The translations under genes were made by a program, and so were the position numbers. From Lepus europaeus (lineage: Eukaryota > Chordata > Mammalia > Lagomorpha > Leporidae), in NCBI RefSeq assembly GCF_033115175.1, contig NC_084847.1, positions 44,377,905-44,441,904 of the forward strand: a DNA stretch of 64,000 nt, read 5' to 3'. Each line of letters opens with the position of its first letter. The first letter of the stretch is position 1. Positions 1-11,400 of the stretch are shown one piece after another. The notes beneath the pieces were generated by a model, which was not told where the DNA came from, searched no databases, and saw only the letters and a program-made list of their open reading frames with translations.

Positions 1-281
1 TGGGTCCCGCAGCCTGTGTCCTGTGTTCTGTATTCTGTGTCCTCTATCCTGTGGCCTGTGTCGTCTGGGCTATGTCCTCTGTCCTGTAGCCTGTGTCCTG
101 TGTTCTGCATTCTATGTCCACTATCCTGTGGCCTCTGTTGTCTGGGCTATGTCCTGTGTCCTGGTTCAAGTAGCCTGTGTATTCTGTCTGCTAGTCTGTG
201 ACATAAGTCACAGGACACAGGCTACAGGACTGAGGCCAAAGGCTACAGGACACAGGACAAAGGCTACAGGGACACAGGACA
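1..281. repeat. GT-rich minisatellite that reverses strand
   Basis: Tandem sequence built from short pieces such as CTGTGTCCTGTGTTCTG. A 20-bp stretch at 11-30 recurs exactly at 88-107, so the larger period is about 77 bp. From about 205 the same material appears as its reverse complement (GGACACAGGCTACAGGAC): bases 81-102 and 209-230 are exact 22-bp inverted copies. The array runs off the left edge and into the gap at 282. Open frames here follow from the low stop content of the unit and are not coding. Confidence 0.85.
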
Positions 282-481
282 NNNNNNNNNNNNNNNNNNN
301 NNNNNNNNNNNNNNNNNNNNNNNNNNNNNNNNNNNNNNNNNNNNNNNNNNNNNNNNNNNNNNNNNNNNNNNNNNNNNNNNNNNNNNNNNNNNNNNNNNNN
401 NNNNNNNNNNNNNNNNNNNNNNNNNNNNNNNNNNNNNNNNNNNNNNNNNNNNNNNNNNNNNNNNNNNNNNNNNNNNNNNNN
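282..481. other. Assembly gap (200 N)
   Basis: Exactly 200 N characters. A round-number gap next to an inverted minisatellite suggests that the assembler could not span it, so the true length is unknown. Confidence 0.98.
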
Positions 482-818
482 GTTGGAGAAGTTCTCCTAC
501 ATCCTTGGGGACAAGGTTAGCTGCTACAGGCAGACCGAGAAGCCAGAGGCCCCCACTGCACATTCTTTGCCAGTAAGAGAGAGCTGTTTGCTTATCTCCT
601 AAAGTGAGATCGCAATTTTGTGGTCGCTTGTTTAGATGTTTGTTGATGAAAATATGCACTAAAAATAGATAATGTGATGTGTATGCATTTGGGATTCTGT
701 TGTGTTTAATTTCACTCTGCTTTCTTCTCCCTTCTCAAATCCTTTTGCTTTTAAGATAAACAATTAATTTTATACTTTATTCCTAACAGTGTATTCAGGA
801 AACTTACAAATGGTATAG

Positions 819-898
<80 letters not shown>

Positions 899-1540
899 AG
901 CGATATCTAGGTTCCTTATAATGTGCAGATCACTTCAATATAGAAGAAACCTGATTTATTTATCCAATCCATGTAATGATTTTAGCTTAGTTTTTGTCAA
1001 ATTTTCCCCCTTAGAAGTGTTGATCTGCAGTGATAATCATCCAGCTTGACTATGCACATGTGATTCTTTCTAAGAAATGGGGGTTTTGGGTCATAAGTCA
1101 TGCATATTTTAAAATTTAAATATCTATGACCCAGTTTTGGTGCAGAATAACTGTGCCAATTTCCATTCACACCCACAGGTTGTTAAATCCCCCAGTTTCC
1201 CAAGTCCTCAGCCACTTGTAACTCTTGGGGAAAAACTGCCCATACTGGTGCTTCTGGTCTCAGACTTAGTATTTCCTGCCTCCTTATACACTAAGTATTT
1301 TTATGGGCCATTGGACGTCTTGGGAACCATCACACTTAGAACTGAATGGTATTCCATCAGATGGAAAGCTCCTAATTTATTTGAGTGCTACCAACTTGGT
1401 GGATGTAGAGTCAATTTGATGTTTCTGAGAAGTCTCATTGTTCTTGTGGCCCATCAGTGGCTCAGCTGTTGAGATTTAGAGTTATCACTGCAGACTCGTT
1501 TGTCATATTTTTGTCTGATGCTCACTGATTCAATCCATAC
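482..1540. other. Unassigned intergenic sequence
   Basis: AT-rich unique-looking sequence apart from the dinucleotide tract at 820-895. The longest open frame (1,137-1,472, plus) has no recognisable protein features. I see no gene, promoter or RNA here. Confidence 0.6.
820..895. repeat. Compound microsatellite (TC)n(TA)n
   Basis: About 24 TC dinucleotides run directly into about 14 TA dinucleotides. Compound TC/TA tracts of this kind are usually length-polymorphic. Confidence 0.97.
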
Positions 1541-1554
1541 TTCATTCCTCGGAT

Positions 1555-1712
1555 AATGAGCATTGTAGCACTGTGTTTGAGGGACTGGGCTCTGGAGTTA
1601 GCCTGACTGGTTTCAAATAGTGTGTCTTCTTCTTTCTCTGTGCCTTGAACGATCAATTTACCTTTCTGGGCCTGAGGTGTTCATTGTGAAGTGATAACAG
1701 CCTCCACTCTCT
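1555..1712 (+). repeat. MIR SINE, diverged
   Basis: The order of motifs matches the ancient mammalian MIR element on the plus strand: GGGCTCTGGAGT, then GGTTTCAAAT, then CTGTGCCTTGA and CTTTCTGGGCCTGAGG, ending near GTGATAACAG. It is heavily mutated, as expected for a repeat older than the mammalian orders. Called from memory of the consensus. Confidence 0.75.
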
Positions 1713-1714
1713 CA

Positions 1715-1890
1715 GTGATCATTCTGCAACTTTGGCACACATCAGAATTTTGGGGAGAACTTGTTACATCACAGACTGGGCTCCGCATGTTGGCATGTCT
1801 CAAGTAGCAGCAGTGTGATCATTTGTGATCCTAGCATTTTCCTGGGTGATGCTGACCTTGCTTCCTGGGGATTTTGTTTTGAGAAGATGT
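1715..1890 (+). mobile_element. MER5A-like DNA transposon relic
   Basis: The pieces AACTTTGGCACACATCAGAA, GGAGAACTTGTTA, CACAGACTGGGCTCC, CCTGGGTGATGCTGA and TTTGAGAAGA occur in the order expected of MER5A, a non-autonomous hAT-Charlie element. It directly follows the MIR. No coding capacity. Confidence 0.7.
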
Positions 1891-3370
1891 TGTGAGTATT
1901 AATTGAGGTGATGCATGAACAGTGCTGCTTAGCACCATGCTTGTGTTGCCCTCGGTACTTAGGTAATAACTTTTGAGCAGTTGGTGAAGTTTCTGGCCAT
2001 TGGTAATGACAGTCAGCAGATCATGTGAGTTTATGGCACGAGAGTACAGGGTCAACCTCTAGCATAGAGATCAAGTTCCTCTCTGTCCTGGGGCTGCAGG
2101 GTGTGTGTGTGTGTGTGTGTGTGTGGTAGGCACTATACTCCTTTACAATTAACACAGACCTGAGAAAGGAACTATTCAATTGGGAGTCATGGACCTGTGA
2201 CAACTTCCCTTCCTCTCCTCTTCACCTCAGTAATCCTGTTTCTACATCACTTTTTTAGCATTTTAAGTAATTGTCCAAATGCCAGGAAAAACCTCAGGTA
2301 AATCCATGTGAGACATGCGAACCTCTTAGAGAGTGTGATTGCTGCCAGCCCAGAGACAAGAGCTGGGCTAATGAATTCGTTCTTCCTTTCATGAGGGGTG
2401 CCCTGCAGGTGGAATACTCAGAAATGTGAAATCTTGATGGAAATGTAACTCAATTGTAGGGCATTTGAAATATACACAGGAGAAGAAATTTGGGTGGGAG
2501 AATTGACAAAATATCCCAATCCCTTTCCAGTGGGTACCCTGGATTCCATTCTCGAAAATCCTGCTGTTGTAAAATTCTGTTGTATCATTTCCAGAAGTTA
2601 AGCCTTTAAATGCAGCAAGTTTGTAATGGTGATTTCAGACCCCAGAGAAATACACATCAAGGGCAACTTAAGTTGTCATCCACTGCCTGGAGTTTAGCCA
2701 GGAATCTCTGCCCCCACGGAGGATCCAGGGTACTCACGCAAGGTGTAAGGTTGGGAAAGGGCACAGGGATTTTTGGTAAAACCCTCAACCCAGACAAGCC
2801 CAGTGTTCCCACACTTACCCCAGGAGGGTGTGGGCCACGTGCCCTTGGCCATAGCTAGGGCAAACCCAAAGAAGCCCATCGAGAACAAAGCTTGTAGAGG
2901 TCTCTGGGTTTCCACCCTCCACCCTCCCTCCCTGCATGCACAGTCCTGGTGCATGCCCCTGGCATGTTCAGAGGAGTTAAGGAATAACTTCAGTCCTTGG
3001 AGACCATACGCTGCCATGAAGATGGGGGAAGCATGTCTAGGGACACAGTCAGGTAACAAGAATTCTTCGGCTCAGTATTGACAAAAAAACCAGGAGTGCA
3101 GAATCTGATAAAATGCCCAACCCAGCACTCACCTTGGAGAAGGAAGACTGACATGCCACATTTGTTTTAACATTTTAAAGGCAGTAAAACATTCATGATA
3201 ATGTAGAAGTCCTGCTCAGACCCCAGTCCCACCTTCCTCCCCTGGTCCCTGGAGGGAAAACACTGGGAGGCATTTGCTATTCATGCAGATTAATGGACAT
3301 GTTTTTGTACTTAGAGTTTCAGCATGTGCAGATCTTTAACAGGTTTGTGGAAATTGTGCAGGATCTGGAA
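1891..3370. other. Unassigned intergenic sequence with a (TG)n tract
   Basis: Nothing recognisable apart from about 13 TG repeats at 2,100-2,125. Overlapping frames at 2,610-3,081 on both strands are short, have no domain features and lie in a GC-richer patch. I consider them chance frames. Confidence 0.55.
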
Positions 3371-3371
3371 C

Positions 3372-3548
3372 AATTTTTTTTGTTTATTTGAGAGAGAGGG
3401 AGAGTATAAAACCCACTGCACCATAGTGTGCACAATAGCAGGAAGCTGGATTGAGAAGGTGGAACTGGGAGCTGAACCCAGACACTTTGGTATGGGACAT
3501 GTGCTTCCCAACTGGCATTTTAACTGCCAAACCAAATGCCTGCTCCTG
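3372..3548 (-). repeat. Old lagomorph C-type SINE fragment
   Basis: Minus-strand copy: T-rich left end with TTTATTTGAGAGAGAGG, then GGGAGCTGAACCCAGACACT and the terminal GCATTTTAACTGCCAAACC motif. It is shorter than the usual ~320 bp and diverged, so it is an old or internally deleted insertion. Confidence 0.65.
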
Positions 3549-3624
3549 CAAGCTATTTTAATTCCATTTCTCATGTACTTTTTGAAGTACCCTCATGTGC
3601 AGCTACATACTCAATACATAGTAT

Positions 3625-3880
3625 TTTTTTAATTGAAAAGTAGAGTTACTGAGAGGGAGGCAAAGACATACACACCCCTCCCATGCTCTGGTTGGGTCAT
3701 CTCATAGAGTATGCCATTCTTGTACTTGTGGACTGGCCAGGTGTCTAGCAGAGGGCACTTATGCACCTTGGGCCCCAGCGCTCTGTTACAGAGTAAGGTG
3801 CTGCAGGTTGCTCCACAGCTTCCTGAAGGAGGGTGGTCTCAGCCTCTCAGCCATACTTTCCCCAGCACTTTGTATTTTCA
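3625..3880 (-). repeat. Probable old C-type SINE remnant
   Basis: TTAATTGAAAAGTAGAGTTACTG followed by GAGAGGGAGGCAAAG resembles the A-tail end of a minus-strand C-type SINE. The remainder is too diverged to confirm, and the right boundary is a guess. Confidence 0.4.
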
Positions 3881-4126
3881 TTTGCTGACTTCTCCATGTT
3901 TAATTTCATCTGATTTTTTAAATAGCAACTGGAGACTCTTTCCCCTTATGGTTTGGGGATGGATATAGTAAAATAGAGTGCAACAGACAGAGAACTTGGC
4001 AAATTTGTGTCTTTGTCACCATTGTGTTTTGGTATCTCATGTGGTGCCTGGCAATTTCCAAATGCTAAAAAAAACCCATATACAATATGTACATAAATAT
4101 AATGTATTTTCCTTTTATTTATTAGA

Positions 4127-4405
4127 GAGGTACCTAATGAAAAACACTCTGTCAAATTTTAAAATGAATGGCAGAATAATTTCAAAGGAAAAAATGAAGC
4201 AAATGACCTGTGGCCCCACTACCCTGAGCCTTGCCTCGCTGCCTACTCGCTGCCCCCTGTGCCAGCCTGTGCAGGCTTGGTCTTTGTTTTCTGATTGGTT
4301 GGCACCAGAAGGTAATCCCATCAGAACTGAAGTATGCCGTTGAATACCATATTTATAAAAGGGGTGTTCAGCCCCGCTATTGCCCTTTAGCTTCTTGGTG
4401 TCCAG
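4127..4405 (+). mobile_element. Left half of LTR-like element split by the giant array
   Basis: This stretch aligns by eye with 45,642-45,926. Shared landmarks are GTACCTAA, GACCTGTGGCCC, GCCTCGCTGCCTAC, the run GCAGGCTTGGT followed by TTGTTTTCTGA, GTATGCCGTTGAATA and TTCTTGGTGTCCAGCA. A TATA box near its right end, with a pyrimidine-rich sequence after it, resembles the U3/R end of a retroviral-type LTR, but I cannot name the family. I see no gag, pol or env sequence. The homology stops exactly where the tandem array starts. Confidence 0.75.
4354..4360 (+). promoter_or_regulatory. TATA box pointing into the array
   Basis: TATAAAA inside CCATATTTATAAAAGGGG. By the usual 25-30 bp spacing, initiation would fall near 4,380-4,390, about 20 bp before the first array unit at 4,406. 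The matching position in the empty copy (about 45,877) reads GAATAAAAATGG, a poorer TATA box. That transcription occurs is inference. Confidence 0.45.
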
Positions 4406-7400
4406 CACTTCTCGGGTCCCTGTTCACCCACGCTGGCCCCCGGGTCCTCCCTCAGGTCCCTGTTCAACTGCTGGCCCCCAGAACCTCACACAGGTACCTG
4501 TACCCTTCTGGCCCCCAGCAACTCCCTCAGGTCCCTGTTCCCTGCTGCACCCGGCCCCTCCCTCAGTTTACTGTTCCCCTGCTAGCCCCTGGCCCCTCTC
4601 TCAGGTCCCCATACCCTGCTGTCCCCCAGTAGCTCTCTCAGATTCCAGTACCCTGCTGGCCCGCAGCCCTTCCCTCAGGCCCCTATTCATCCCTGCTGGC
4701 CCCCAGCCCCTCTCTGGACTCTGTACCCTGCTGCCCCTAGCCCCTCCCTCAAGTCCCTGTTCCCTTGCTGCCCCCAGCCCCTCCCTCAGGTCCCCATACT
4801 TTGCTGCCCCCAGCATCTCTCCCAGGTCCCCATACCCTGCTAGCCTGCAGCCCCTCCCTCAGGTTCCTGTTCATCCCTGTTGTCCCCTGGCCACTCCCTC
4901 AGATCCCCAACCCTAGTGGTCCCCGGCCCATCTATCAGGTCCCCGTATCCTGCTGGCCCCCAGCACCTCCCTCTGTTCCCCGTACCCTGCTGTCACCAGC
5001 ACCTCTCTCAGGTCCCTGTTCAACCCTCCTTGACCCTGGCCCCTCCTTCGGGACCCCGTACCCTGCTGCCCCCAGCCCCTCCCTCAGGTCCCTGTTCCCC
5101 TGCTGACCGACGGCTCCTAACTTAGGTCCTTGTTCCTGCTGGCCCCCAGCCCTTTCTTTAGGTCCCTGTCCACCCCTGATGGCCCCCGGCCCCTCCCTCA
5201 GGACCCCGTACCCTGCTAGCCCACAACCCCTCAGTCAGGTCCCTGTTCCCTGCTGGCTACCCGCTCCTCCCTCATGTTCCTATTCAGCCCTACTGGCCCC
5301 CGGACCCTCCATCAGGTCCCTGTTCCCCTCAAGACGCCCAGACGCTCCCTCAGATCCCCGTACCAAGCTGGCCCCCAGCCCCTCCATAATGTCCCTGATA
5401 ACCCTGATGTCCACCGTCCCCAAACTCAGATCCCTGTTCACCCCTGCTGGTCTACAGCCTCTCTCTCAGGTCCCCGTACCCTGCTGTCCCCAAGCAATTC
5501 TCTCAGGTCCCCGTACCCTGCTGGCCTGCAGCCCTTCCCTCAAGTCTCTGTTCCCCTGCTGGCCCCCAGCCCCTCCCTCAGGTCCCCATTCTTTCCTACC
5601 CCCAGTATCTCTCTCAGGTCCCCATACCCTGCTGGCCTGCAGCCCCTCCCTCAGGTCCCTGCTCACCCCTGTTGGCCCCTGGCCCCTCCCTCAGGACCCT
5701 GTACCCTACTGGTCCCTGGCCCATCTCTCAGGTCCCCGTATCCTTCTACCACCACCTCCTTTCTCAGTTCCCTGTACCCTACTGACCGACAGCACCTCCC
5801 TCAGTTCCCCGTACCCTGCTGACCCCCAGCACCTCTCTCAGGTCCCTGTTCACCCCTCCGGGTACCTAACCCCTCCTTTAGGACCCCGTACCCTGCTGGC
5901 CCCCAGCCACTCCCTCAGGTCCCTGTTCCCCTGCTGACCGACTTAGGTCCTTGTTCCTGCTGGCCCCCAGCCCTTTCTTTAGGTCCCTGTTCACCACTGA
6001 TGGCCCCGGACCGTCCCTCAGGACCCCGTACCATGCTAGCCCCCAGCCCCTCCCGCAGGTCCCTGTTCCCTGCTGTCCCCCGGCTTCTCCCTCAGGTTCC
6101 TTTCACCCCTGCTAGCCCCCAGACCCTCCCTCAGGTCCCTGTTCTCCTGCTGGCCCAAGGCCCCTCCCTCAGGTCCATGTTCCCCTACTGGCCCCCAGCC
6201 CATTGCTCAGGTCCCTGTTCCCCTCCAGACCCCCAGACCCTCCTTAATATCCCTGTACCAAGCTGGCTCCGGCCCTTCCCTAAGGTCCCTGTTGACCCTG
6301 ATGACTCCCGACCCCTAACTAGGTCCCTGTGCACTCCTGCTGGCCCTCAACACCTCTCTCAGGCCCCCATACCCTGCTGGCCCCCAGCACCTCTCTCAGG
6401 TCCCCATATCCTGCTGACCCCTGCCCTTTCCTCAGGTCCCTGTTCCCCTGCTGACTTATGGCTCCTAACTTAGGTCCTTGTTCCTGCTGGCCCCAGCCCA
6501 TTCTTTAGGTCCCTGTTCACCTCTGATGGCCCCTGGTCCCTCCCTCAGGACCCCGTACCCTGCTGCCCCCAGCCCTTCCCTCAGGTCACTGTTTCCTGCT
6601 GGCCCCTGGCCCCTCCCTCAGGATGGCAATCCCCTGCTGGCCTTCAGCCTCTCCCTCAGATCCCCATACCCTGCTGGCCCTCAACACCTCTCTCAGGCCC
6701 CCGTACCCTGCTGACCCCCAGCACCTCTCTCAGGTCCCTGTTCAACCTTACTGGCCCCCGGCACCACCCTCAGGTCCCCCTTTCCCTGCTAGCACCCAGC
6801 CCCTCCCTCAGAATCCTGTTCCCCCTGCTGACCCATGGCCTCCCCTCAAGTTCCTGTTCACCCATGCAGGCCCCCAGCCCCTCCGTCAGGACGCTGTACC
6901 ATGCTGGCCCCAGGCCCCTCTCTCAGGTCACTCTTCACCCCTGCTGGCACCCGGCCCCTCCCTCAGGTCCCTGTACCCTGCTGTCCCCCAGCCCCTTCCT
7001 CAGGTCCTTATTCACCCCTTCTGGCCCCCAGCCCCTCTCTCAAGTCCCTGTTCACCCCTGCTGTCCCCCAGCATCTCCCTCAGGACCCCGTACTTTGCTG
7101 GCCCTGGCTCCTCCCTCAATTCCCTATTCCCAGGCAAGCACCCCGCCCCTCCATCAGGTAGCTGCATCCTGCTGGCCCTCAGCCCCTCCCTCAGGTCTCT
7201 GTTCACCCTGGCTGGCCCCCGGCCCCTCCCTCAGCTCCTGTTTCCTTGCTGGTCCCCAGCCCCTCCTTCAGGTCCCCCTACGCTGCTGGCCCCAGCACAT
7301 CTCTCAGGTCCATGTTCACCCTGCTGGCCCACAGCCCTTCCCTCAGTTGCCTGTTCACACCTGCTGGCCCCCAGGCCCTCCCTCAGGTCCCTGTTCACCC

Positions 7401-7712
7401 CTGCTGGCCCCAGCCCCTCCCTCTGGTCCCTGTTCCCCTGCTACCCACCAGAACATCCCTCAGGTCCCCGTACAATGTGGCCCCCAGCACCTCTCTCAGG
7501 TCCCTGTAAACACGTGCTTGCCTACAGCCCCTCCCTCAGGTGTCTGTTCCCCTGCTGGCACCCAGCCCCTCCCTCAGGTCCCTGTACCCTGCTGCCCCAG
7601 CCCCTCACTCAGGTCCCCATACGCTGCTAGCCCCAGCCCCTTCCTAAGGTCCCCGTAACCTGCTGGCCCCCAGCCCCTCCCTCAGGTCCCTGTTCCCCTG
7701 CTAGCCCCCAAC

Positions 7713-8400
7713 CCCTCCCTCAGGTCACCTTACCCTGTTGGCCCCCAGCCCCTCCCTCAGGACCCTGTTCACCCATGCTGACCCCCAGCCCCTTCTTCAG
7801 GTCCCTGTTCACCACTTCTGACCCCAGCCCCTCCCTCAGGTCTCTATTCCCCTGCTGATCCCCAGCCCCTTCCTCAGGTCACTCTTCCCCTTCTGGCCCC
7901 CACCCCCTCCTTCAGGTCCCCATACTTCTGCTGGCCCCCAGACCCTCCCTCAGTTCCCTGTTCACCCCTGTTGGCTCCGAGCCCCTCCCTCAGGTCCATG
8001 TTCACCCCTGCTGGCCTACAGCTTCTCCCTCAGGTCCCTGTTCCCCTGCTGGCTTACGGATCCTCCCTTAGGTCCTTCTTCCTGATGACCCCATCCTCTC
8101 TCTCAGTTTCCTGTTCATCCCCGTTGACCCCTGGAAACTCCCTCAGGAAGCAGTACCCTGCTGCCCCCCAGCCCCTCCCTAAGGTCCCTGTTCACTGCTG
8201 GCCCCCGGTCCCTCCCTCAGGTCGCCTTACCTGGCTGACCCTACCCCTCCCTCAGGTCCCTGTGCCCTTACTTACTCCCAGCCCTCCCTCAGGTCCCTGT
8301 TCACCTCTGATGGCCCCCAGGGCCTCCCTCAGTTTTCTGTTCCGCTACTGGTCCCCAACCCCTCTCTCAGGTCCCACTTCACCCCAGCTGGCCCCCAGCC
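7713..8400 (+). repeat. Diverged copy of higher-order block start
   Basis: The order of variant units matches the start of the 4.96-kb block at 14,355: TCACCTTACCCTGTTGG, CACCACTTCTGACC, GGCTCCGAGCCCC, GGATCCTCC, then TGACCCCTGGAAACTCC. Point differences are more frequent than between the two recent copies, so this is an older duplicate. A shorter match covers about 12,017-12,420. Confidence 0.75.
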
Positions 8401-11400
8401 CCTCCCTCAGGTCTCTGTTCACCCTTGCTGGCCCCCGGCCCCTCCCTCAGGTCCTGTTTCCTTGCTGGTCCACAGCCCCTCATTCAGGTCCCCCTACGCT
8501 GCTGGCCCCAGCACATCTCTCAGGTCTCTGTTCACCCCTGCTGGCACCCAGCCCTTCCCTCAGTTGCCTGTTCACACCTGCTGGCCCCCAGGCCCTCCCT
8601 CAGGTCCCTGTTCACCCCTGCTGGCCCCAGCCCCTCCCTCTGGTCCCTGTTCCCCTGCTGCCCACCAGCACCTCCCTCAGGCCCCCATATCTTGCTGTCC
8701 CTCAGCACCTCCCTCAGGTCGCTGTACCCTGCTGGCCCTCAACACCTCTCTCAGGCCCCCGTACCCTGCTGACCCCCAGCACCTCTCTCAGGTCCCTGTT
8801 CAACCTTGCTGGCCCTGGCACCTCCCTCAGGTCCCTAGTCCCCTGCTAGCACCCAGCCCCTCCCTCAGAATCCTGTTCCCCCTGCTGGCCCATGGCCTCC
8901 CCTCAAGTCCCTGTTCACCCATGCTGGCCCCCAGCCCCTCCGTCAGGACGCTGTACCATGCTGGACCCCGGCCCCTCTCTCAGGTCACTGTTCACTCCTG
9001 CTGGCCCCAGGCCGCTCTCTCAGGTCACTGTTCTCCTGCTGGCCCCCAGACCCGCCCTCCAGTCCCTGTTCACCCCTGCTGGACGCCTGCCGCTCCATCA
9101 GGTCCCTGTCCCCCTGCTGGCCCTCAGCCCCTTCCTCAGGTCCCTATTCTCCCCTCTGGCCCCCAGTCCCTCCCTCAAGTTCCTGTTCACCACTGGTGGC
9201 GCCCAGCACCTCCCTCAGGACCCCATACTCTGCTGGCTCTGGCTCCTCCCTCGATTCCCTATTCCCAGGCTAGCACCCAGCCCCTCCGTCAGGTCGCTGC
9301 ATCCTGCTGGCCCCCAGCTCCTCCCTCAGGTCTCTGCTCACCCTTGCTGGCCCCCGGCCCCTCCTTCAGGTCCTGTTTCCTTGCTGGTCCACAGCCCCTC
9401 CTTCAGGTCCCCCTACGCTGCTGGCCCCAGCACATCTCTCAGGTCCCTGTTCACCACTGCTGGCCCCCAGCGCTTCCCTCAGGTACCTGTTCACACCTGC
9501 TGCCCCCAGCCCCTCGCTCAGGTCTCTGTTCCCCTGCTGACCGACGGCTCTAACTTAGGTCCTTGATCCTGCTGGCCCCCAGCCCTTTCTTTAGGTCCCT
9601 GTTCACCCGTGATGGCCCCCGGCCCCTCCCTCAGGACCCCGTACCCTGCTAGCCCCCAGCCCCTCAGTCAGGTCCCTGTTCCCTGCTGGCCACCGGCTCC
9701 TCCCTCATGTTCCTGTTCAGCCCTGCTGGCCCCCGGACCCTCCATCATGTCCCTGTTCCCCTCAAGACGCCCAGACGCTCCCTCAGATCCCCGTACCAAG
9801 CTGGCCCCCAGCCCCTCCATAATGTCCCTGATAACGCTGATGTCCACCGTCCCCTAACTTAGATCCCTGTACACCCCTGCTGGCCTACAGCCACTCTCTC
9901 AGGTCCCCGTACCCTGCAAGCCCCCACCTCCTTTCTCAGTTCCCTGTACCCTGCTGACCCCAGCACTTCCCTCAGTTCTCCGTACCCTGCTGGCCCCCAG
10001 CACGTCTCTCAGGTCCCTGTTCACCCCTCCGGGTCCCTAACCCCTCCTTTAGGACCCCGTACCCTGCTGGCCCCCAGCCACTCCCTCAGGTCTCTTTTCC
10101 CCTGCTGACCGATGGCTCCTAACTTAGGTCCTTGTTCCAGCTGGCCCCCAGCCCTTTCTTTAGGTCCCTGTTCACCACTGATGGCCCCCGGACCCTCCCT
10201 CAGGACCCCATACCCTGCTAGTCCCCAGCCCCTCAATCAGGTCCCTGTTCCCTGCTGGCCCCCGGCTTCTCCCTAGGTTCCTATTCACCCCTTCTGGCCC
10301 CCAGACCCTCCCTCAGGTCCCTGTTCTCCTGCTGGCCCAAGGCCCCTCCCTCAGGTCTATGTTCCCCTACTGGCCCCCAGCCCATTCCTCAGGTCCCTGT
10401 TCCCCTCCTGACCCACAGACCCTCCCTAAGATCCCCGTACCAAGCTGGCTCCGGCCCTTCCCTAAGGTCCCTGTTGACCCTGATGGCTCCCGACCCCTAA
10501 CTAGGTACCTGTTCACCCTTGCTGGCCCACAGCCTCTCTCTCAGGTCCCCGTACCCTGCTGGCCCCCAGCACCTCTCTCAGGTCCCCATATCCTGCTGAC
10601 CCCTGCCCTTCCCTCAGGTCCCTGTTCCCCTGCTGACTTACGGCTCCTAACTTAGGTCCTTGTTCCTGCTGGCCCCCAGCCCATTCTTTAGGTCCCTGTT
10701 CACCTCTGATGGCCCCTGGCCCCTCCCTCAAGACCCTGTACCGTTCTGGCCCCCAGCCCCTCCCTCAGGTCCCTGTTCCCCTGCTGCCCCCAGCCCTTCC
10801 CTCAGGTCACTGTTTCCTGCTGGCCCCCGGCCCCTCCCACAGGATCGCGTTCCTCTGCTGGCCTTCAGCCTCTCCCTCATATCCCCATACCCTACTGGCC
10901 CTCAACACCTCTCTCAGGTCCCCGTACCCTGCTGACCCCCAGCACCTCTTTCAGGTCCCTGTTCAACCTTGCTGGCCCCCGGCACCTCCCTCAGGTCCCT
11001 CTTCCCCTGCTAGCACCCAGCCTCTCCCTCAGAATCCTGTTCCCCCTGCTGGCCCATGGCCTCCCCTCAAGTCCCTGTTCACCCGTGCTGGCCCCCAGCC
11101 CCTCCGTCAGGACACTGTACCATACTGGCCCCTGGTCCCTCTCTCATGTCACTATTCTCCCCTTCTGGCCCCCAGACCCGCCCTCCATTCCCTGTTCACC
11201 CCTGCTGGCCCCCTGCCCCTCCATCAGTTCCCTGTCCCCCTGCTGGCACTCAGCCCCTTCCTCAGGTCCCTATTCTCCCGTTCTGGCCCCCAGCCCCTCC
11301 CTCAAGTTCCTGTTCACCCCTGCTGGCTCCCAGCCCCTCCATAAGGACCCCATACTTTGCTAGCTTTGGCTCCTCCCTCGATTCCCTATTCCCAGGCTAG

